DNA of 32,137 nt from a virus: IMG/VR virus record IMGVR_UViG_3300031227_000244, positions 1-32,137 of that record; one strand, written 5' to 3'. The position numbers and the translations under genes were made by a program. Below, piece by piece: positions 29,100 through 32,137 of the stretch. The notes beneath the pieces are model-generated. The model worked only from the letters and a program-made list of their open reading frames with translations, was not told where the DNA came from and did no database searches. Each line of letters begins with the position of its first letter. Positions within the stretch are counted from its first letter, which is position 1.

Positions 29100-29540
29100 T
29101 TATTTCGCGGGCTGGGAGTATGTCTCGCCCCGCGCCCGCTTTTCCCATGTTTTTTCAAGCTCGGTACGCAGCGCCCGCTTGTCTGTCAGCTGTGACTGCT
29201 CCAATACGGAATCCACGCCGGGGCGTCTGATACCAGTTGTTGCATACCACTGTCTACAGGTACACTCCCTATTGTCAATACTGTAGGCCAGAACATGCTT
29301 ACGGATAACCCAATGCGATATTGTGGGGCGGTACCCGGCGCAAATGTACTGGTATGCCCTATCGCCCGTTGTAGCATACGCCAGGACTTTGTCAGCGACT
29401 CTGTACAGGATACCGAACTTGGCCTTGGGCTTCCTGCGGTGGGCCGCTGAGCGGAGTCTGTGGCCCGTTGCCGCACGGTGTGTTTCAGCGTCGGTGTCCG
29501 TTGGTAGGGCTTTGCCACATGTCAGGCAGTGCAACCGCAT
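29100..29540 (-). CDS. C2H2-like zinc-finger protein
   Basis: 146 residues. Residues 5-27 (CLTCGKALPTDTDAETHRAA then TGH) have the Cys-x2-Cys and His-x5-His layout of a C2H2 finger. The middle resembles a small beta domain (FGILYRVADKVLAYATTGDR) and ends in a charged helix. A CxC pair (ECTCRQW) lies at about residue 93. It could bind DNA or RNA or be an early host-takeover protein. GGAGG precedes the ATG. Its stop lies just before the promoter at 29080. Confidence 0.55.
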   Translation of the reverse strand: MRLHCLTCGKALPTDTDAETHRAATGHRLRSAAHRRKPKAKFGILYRVADKVLAYATTGDRAYQYICAGYRPTISHWVIRKHVLAYSIDNRECTCRQWYATTGIRRPGVDSVLEQSQLTDKRALRTELEKTWEKRARGETYSQPAK

Positions 29541-29579
29541 TTTAGACCTCCAAACTCTGCGATAAATCAGGTCAATGAA

Positions 29580-29699
29580 TCACACAACCACCCCGTCAAC
29601 GTCCCCACGCACGGGGCGGCTGTACACCTCATTGGCATCTAGTCGGTTGTGTCCATAACTGGTCGCAGGTCGTGTCCTCCATTGCTTAGTATTACTTAG
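29580..29699 (-). pseudogene. start-less coding-like frame
   Basis: In the 185-base gap between two genes a 39-codon stretch (LSNTKQWRTRPATSYGHNRL then DANEVYSRPVRGDVDGVVV) looks coding by composition but has no ATG, GTG or TTG start; the codon where one would expect ATG is CTA, and TAG lies a few codons above. It is either a decayed small gene or uses an unusual start. Confidence 0.35.
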
Positions 29700-29725
29700 G
29701 CCCCGGCCACCGTGTGGCTAGTTGG

Positions 29726-29992
29726 TCAAGTGTTCAAATCCACTAGTTCATAGTCACCATCCTTGATGTGCTTTCTTGTTTCCTTTGTGTTCTCCCCGAG
29801 AAACTGGTTCCGGTATCGGGTGGTAGTCACCGAACAGTCCCACGAGTTCATATCAAGCTGTATCTTGCCCTCGTAGGACTTGAATGCTATGACGGTGTTG
29901 TAGGACTGAAAGTAGGTTCCTTTGTCGGTTTCAATTATGAATTGATTTGGTACTAGGTTTCCACGGCTGCTTGCCATGTTTTTAACTCTCAT
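29726..29992 (-). CDS. conserved phage hypothetical protein (DUF8033-like)
   Basis: 88 residues. The pattern NQFIIETDKGTYFQSYNTVI, then AFKSYEGKIQLDMNSWDCSV and TTTRYRNQFLGE resembles a family of small phage proteins with a beta-sandwich-like make-up and a C-terminal acidic end (GDYELVDLNT). GAAGGGG precedes the ATG. The family has no known function that I can name; early expression is implied by the operon. Confidence 0.6.
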   Translation of the reverse strand: MRVKNMASSRGNLVPNQFIIETDKGTYFQSYNTVIAFKSYEGKIQLDMNSWDCSVTTTRYRNQFLGENTKETRKHIKDGDYELVDLNT

Positions 29993-30008
29993 TATCTATC
30001 CCCTTCAA

Positions 30009-30074
30009 TCAGCGTGTTTGGTACCACTTCCACATGCAGTACGTTGCGATTAGTAGTATGATAACTGTCTTCAT
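30009..30074 (-). CDS. 21-aa single-span membrane peptide
   Basis: The frame (MKTVIILLIATYCMWKWYQT plus Arg) is one hydrophobic helix with aromatic ends. The ATG overlaps the stop of the gene above (ATGA), and the next SD follows its TGA. Short but well placed. Confidence 0.4.
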   Translation of the reverse strand: MKTVIILLIATYCMWKWYQTR

Positions 30075-30274
30075 GGCGTCACCCAATTCGCAAGTGCCTC
30101 ACTGATCTCTCCGCCCTTTTGTAGCGCGTCCACATAATCAACGAACGCACATCGGGTGGTTGTGTTGTACATCGTTCCGATACTCTCGTGGTCGCGTATC
30201 TGCGCACGGCTGATACCCGGCGCGTCTTCGTGTGTCTGCCAGAATGCGTCTCTTATCTGTTTCTGTGTTGTCAT
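30071..30274 (-). CDS. hypothetical early protein
   Basis: 67 residues, GGAGG upstream. The sequence (TTQKQIRDAFWQTHEDAPGI then SRAQIRDHESIGTMYNTTTR) is typical of small early phage proteins; it is helical and mixed in charge. No motif allows a function call. Confidence 0.55.
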   Translation of the reverse strand: MTTQKQIRDAFWQTHEDAPGISRAQIRDHESIGTMYNTTTRCAFVDYVDALQKGGEISEALANWVTP

Positions 30275-30277
30275 GGT

Positions 30278-30421
30278 CTAGTCCTCCGTCTCATTGCAAC
30301 ACTTATCCGATTGCAGTACACAAATGTCCTTGTCGCGGCATCTGCAGCAACAGTGATCGGCGTTTGGATCCTCCTCGGCCAGCTGGTCACAAACTACCTG
30401 GTTCTCTGGGTGGTGTATCAT
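30278..30421 (-). CDS. Cys-rich 47-aa microprotein
   Basis: A frame with a perfect AGGAGG SD whose ATG overlaps the stop of the gene above (ATGA). Eight Cys in 47 residues: after C11 comes ADHCCCRCRDKDICVLQSDK followed by CC. The Cys spacing could bind zinc or an Fe-S cluster. The N-terminus is acidic (QLAEEDPNAD). It ends with TAG just before the next SD. No family is recognised. Confidence 0.65.
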   Translation of the reverse strand: MIHHPENQVVCDQLAEEDPNADHCCCRCRDKDICVLQSDKCCNETED

Positions 30422-30747
30422 CGTTTTGTCCTCCTGTTAGCCACCATCGGCCCGTGTTCGGGCGCACCGTGTGGGCCGCGCCCGTGGATCGGGGAGTTCA
30501 TCGGCCGTGTTGGATCGGACTCACAGTGATGGGTGCTGTGGTCTAGCCGTCCGTCCGCGCGAACACTGAACAGTGTATGCGACAGCCAATCCGCGTCATC
30601 AGCAAATTGTACTTGGTACTCTGTCCCATCGGGTTTTGTGCCGTCCGCCCACCCTGGCTTGTGGTCCCCCGTGTATCGGTGGACGTAGCTTGCAAGAACG
30701 CGCTTCTGGTCGTCCGGGTGTAACTCGGTTCCTAGTGCTTGTCTCAT
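30418..30747 (-). CDS. conserved phage hypothetical protein
   Basis: 109 residues, the first gene after the promoter at 30765-30815. The SD (GGAGG) is strong. The segment VLASYVHRYTGDHKPGWADG, then EYQVQFADDADWLSHTLFSV resembles small phage proteins with a YVHRxTGDHKPxW and QFxxDxDWLxxTxFxV pattern. The tail is His/Pro/Arg-rich. No function is known to me. Confidence 0.55.
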   Translation of the reverse strand: MRQALGTELHPDDQKRVLASYVHRYTGDHKPGWADGTKPDGTEYQVQFADDADWLSHTLFSVRADGRLDHSTHHCESDPTRPMNSPIHGRGPHGAPEHGPMVANRRTKR

Positions 30748-30764
30748 CGATCAATCCTCCAATT

Positions 30765-30815
30765 CGGCACTATCGCCGGTACCTATAGTATACTACATAA
30801 TCAGGTCGGTTGCAA
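30765..30815 (-). promoter_or_regulatory. sigma-70-type promoter with GGC-N6-GCC operator
   Basis: Leftward strand: -35 TTGCAA (30810-30815), exact 17-base spacer, -10 TATACT (30787-30792). The palindrome CGGC-N6-GCCG (30765-30778) begins nine bases past the -10, covering the start site. The -35 overlaps the end of the gene above. Confidence 0.75.
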
Positions 30816-31187
30816 ACGTTTTCTTTGGCCAGGGGTTAAATACCTATTTCGCCAGTCCTCTGGGCGTGTCGTCACTATCACAGTGGGCGCTGGTGGGGTA
30901 GGCGTGACGGGTACCGGTGGGGTGATTACGGGCTTAGGCTTAGGCTTGCACCTGAATTTAACAGGTATGCCCATAAGCGAGGCCCACGTACGTTTGGATA
31001 CTTGCTCACTTCCGAAGAAGTACCGGCTCTTCTTGGTCTCATGGTACCGTCGCAGTATTTCCCGGTTGTTGTGTAGGGGTATACAACCCCATGATGTCCA
31101 TTGGGCTACGTCGCGGCATCTGGCGAAACCAGCCATGTATAGAGATCGGCTTGCCTCGTGGTAATAGACTGTGCGCCGTTTCATCAT
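30801..31187 (-). CDS. hypothetical protein with Pro-rich linker
   Basis: 128 residues. Residues 1-80 form a compact basic domain (MMKRRTVYYHEASRSLYMAG, later REILRRYHETKKSRYFFGSE). A Pro/Thr/Val-rich linker (about 82-108) follows, then a basic tail (WRNRYLTPGQRKRLQPT). The ATG overlaps the HNH stop, with GGGGGG upstream. It may be a nucleic-acid-binding early protein; not recognised. Confidence 0.5.
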   Translation of the reverse strand: MMKRRTVYYHEASRSLYMAGFARCRDVAQWTSWGCIPLHNNREILRRYHETKKSRYFFGSEQVSKRTWASLMGIPVKFRCKPKPKPVITPPVPVTPTPPAPTVIVTTRPEDWRNRYLTPGQRKRLQPT

Positions 31188-31552
31188 TCTGTAGCCCCCC
31201 TTGCATACCAGGGCCGTGATCGGCTTGTACGGGGCTTAGGACCGGCCAGGATAAGATTCTCGACCCTATCGTCGGTCTTATCCCCGTTGATGTGCCTGAT
31301 CTTTTGACGGGGGCGTATCGGCCCGATGAAGGTCCAGTAAAGCAGACGGTGTACTGTGTGCGTGCGCTGGCCGTTTGGGCCGACCAGGGCAACGGTACGG
31401 TATCCAGCCGCGTTCACCGAGCCCTTTATGTGCCAGTTGCGTTTGAGGTTCCAAACCATGCCATCACGAGTGATACCGTATTGGGGGGTGATGGGGATTG
31501 GGGTCACATGGAACATTCCGGCTTGTGGGTGTAAGATGTGTTGCTCTGTCAT
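31184..31552 (-). CDS. HNH homing endonuclease (NUMOD4-HNH type)
   Basis: 122 residues from the ATG at 31552 (AGGAG eight bases away); GTG at 31558 is less likely. NUMOD4-like YGITRDGMVWNLKRNWHIKG at about 25-44, then TVHRLLYWTFIGPIRPRQKI and RHINGDKTDDRVENLILAG, an HNH core with Asn/His in RHINGDK. It has lost the C-terminal HTH of the other two free-standing enzymes and ends in a basic tail. It is the first gene of the leftward operon. Confidence 0.82.
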   Translation of the reverse strand: MTEQHILHPQAGMFHVTPIPITPQYGITRDGMVWNLKRNWHIKGSVNAAGYRTVALVGPNGQRTHTVHRLLYWTFIGPIRPRQKIRHINGDKTDDRVENLILAGPKPRTSRSRPWYARGATE

Positions 31553-31570
31553 TTCCACTTCTCCTATATA

Positions 31571-31598
31571 ATTATGGGTAGACCTCTCTACAAGTAAA
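31571..31598 (-). promoter_or_regulatory. candidate promoter of the first leftward gene
   Basis: Leftward: TTTACT (31593-31598), 16-base spacer, CATAAT (31571-31576). A perfect palindrome GTAGA-N4-TCTAC (31578-31591) fills the spacer, where a bound protein would block polymerase. The start site would lie just before the AGGAG of the HNH gene. Confidence 0.45.
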
Positions 31599-31782
31599 CC
31601 ACAGTTGACGCAATCTCATGTATATCTTGGCAGGCTTTGGGGTAGCAACTGCTAACGATGTCACTCGGGTATACGTCTATTTCCCAGTTTTTCACTTAAT
31701 ACCCTGGATATTATTGCCCTGGCTAACTAACTGTAAAATCGGCCCGAAAACTTTCTTAGTATACAGGCATGTTCTATGCTGT

Positions 31783-31824
31783 ATTATATTTGAGACTGGT
31801 AATATGTAAGAGTGTTCTCTCTTA
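31783..31824 (-). promoter_or_regulatory. candidate early promoter with inverted repeat
   Basis: Leftward: -35 CTTACA (31805-31810), 16-base spacer, -10 TATAAT (31783-31788). The inverted repeat TAAGAG-N6-CTCTTA (31807-31824) overlaps the -35. A transcript from here would have a leader of about 220 bases. Confidence 0.4.
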
Positions 31825-31956
31825 TATTATTTCTCTTCTTAGTTGGGGTAAAGGGGGTAAAAGAGAGTATAGAGACTGTAGGCGGCGATTTATAACCCTG
31901 AGGGGGTGACATTGGGTTGGGGTAGGGTTGCGGTTTCGTGGGGTGGGGTTAGGACA

Positions 31957-32080
31957 TTTACTTGAGTAAACGATAATTGGCCGAAAATCCACGTTTTTTG
32001 TGGTCTCGGACGTTATCGGCCCCACCACCACACGACGTGAGATCCGTTTCTAGGGGTCCCACGTCCTCTGTGGTGGCCGA
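31957..32080. ncRNA. structured block with a large hairpin (RNA or origin element)
   Basis: Three adjacent inverted repeats: TTTACT-TG-AGTAAA (31957-31970); CCGA...CCAC...GTGG...TCGG (31981-32008, T-rich loop); and a long hairpin built from TCGG/CCGA, CCACCACA/TGTGGTGG (32025-32032 with 32069-32076), GACGTG/CACGTC and GATCC/GGGTC with one G-T pair, around an 8-base loop. Which strand is transcribed is unknown; it could be a small RNA, a leader or a DNA hairpin. Confidence 0.45.
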
Positions 32081-32137
32081 TCTCCTCTATGGGGCTACCA
32101 TGCTACCCTTATTCCCTTTCAGCCCTCAGAGCACCGC

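Larger units (their letters stand above)
31559..32137. other. gene-less control region at the right end
   Basis: 579 bases without a supported gene. It holds two candidate leftward promoters, several palindromes, an AT-rich part (about 31600-31850), a G-rich stretch (about 31900-31950) and a structured block (31957-32080). A rightward ATG at 32100 with GGGG upstream stays open to the window edge, only 12 codons, and could be a gene start. The mix of AT-rich DNA, palindromes and promoters would fit an early control region or a replication origin. Confidence 0.5.

Noticed and set aside
29731-29745. TTCAAATC stretch resembling a tRNA T-loop
   Set aside because: No acceptor, D or anticodon arms at the right distances; the bases encode the last residues of the small protein at 29726-29992.
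31758-31763. Another TATACT on the leftward strand in the right-end region
   Set aside because: No acceptable -35 at 16-18 bases and no GGC-N6-GCC palindrome, unlike the two accepted promoters.

Overview
The window looks like part of the genome of a tailed double-stranded DNA phage, most likely podovirus-like. A rightward block of virion genes (positions 3-8092) meets a long, tightly packed leftward block of replication, recombination, nucleotide-metabolism and small early genes (31552 down to 8037). Start and stop codons overlap at most junctions, and Shine-Dalgarno sequences of the GGAG/GGGG type precede nearly every gene. No rRNA, tRNA, CRISPR or insertion sequence is visible. Terminase, portal and capsid genes are absent, so the genome continues beyond the window, at least to the left. 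The host cannot be named from the sequence.

Rightward (late) block: the end of a virion protein, a small Gly/Ala-rich virion protein, a fibre-like protein with YadA-type head repeats, a coiled-coil protein, a 1247-residue giant polyvalent/internal virion-type protein and a one-TM holin-like protein. A strong intrinsic terminator for this block (8324-8363) lies inside a gene of the opposite strand. At the convergent junction sits the N-terminal stub of a DNA methyltransferase.

Leftward block, read from right to left: a gene-less control region with a large predicted hairpin (31957-32080) and candidate promoters; a run of small early genes, one with an in-frame amber codon, driven by two sigma-70-type promoters that share a GGC-N6-GCC palindrome at the start site; a radical SAM protein, a helix-turn-helix protein, a dATP/dGTP diphosphohydrolase-type protein, a HAD nucleotidase, a free-standing LigA-Ia-like protein and a metallophosphoesterase. 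Next come a family A DNA polymerase, a VRR-NUC nuclease, a DNA methyltransferase, a Cas4/RecB-like nuclease, a Sak4-like recombinase, a SEC-C protein, a possible DNA-binding partner, a primase-helicase, a lipoprotein-like membrane protein, a full-length RecG-like helicase and an HD phosphohydrolase.

The most striking feature is the DNA polymerase. It carries two inteins, one inside the O-helix (motif B) and one just before motif C. In each intein, the place where a homing-endonuclease domain would normally sit in frame is occupied by a complete HNH endonuclease gene in a different reading frame on the same strand, while the polymerase-intein frame stays open through it. The two nested genes use different frame offsets (+2 and +1), which suggests two independent events. 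With three free-standing HNH genes, the window holds five homing-endonuclease-type genes.
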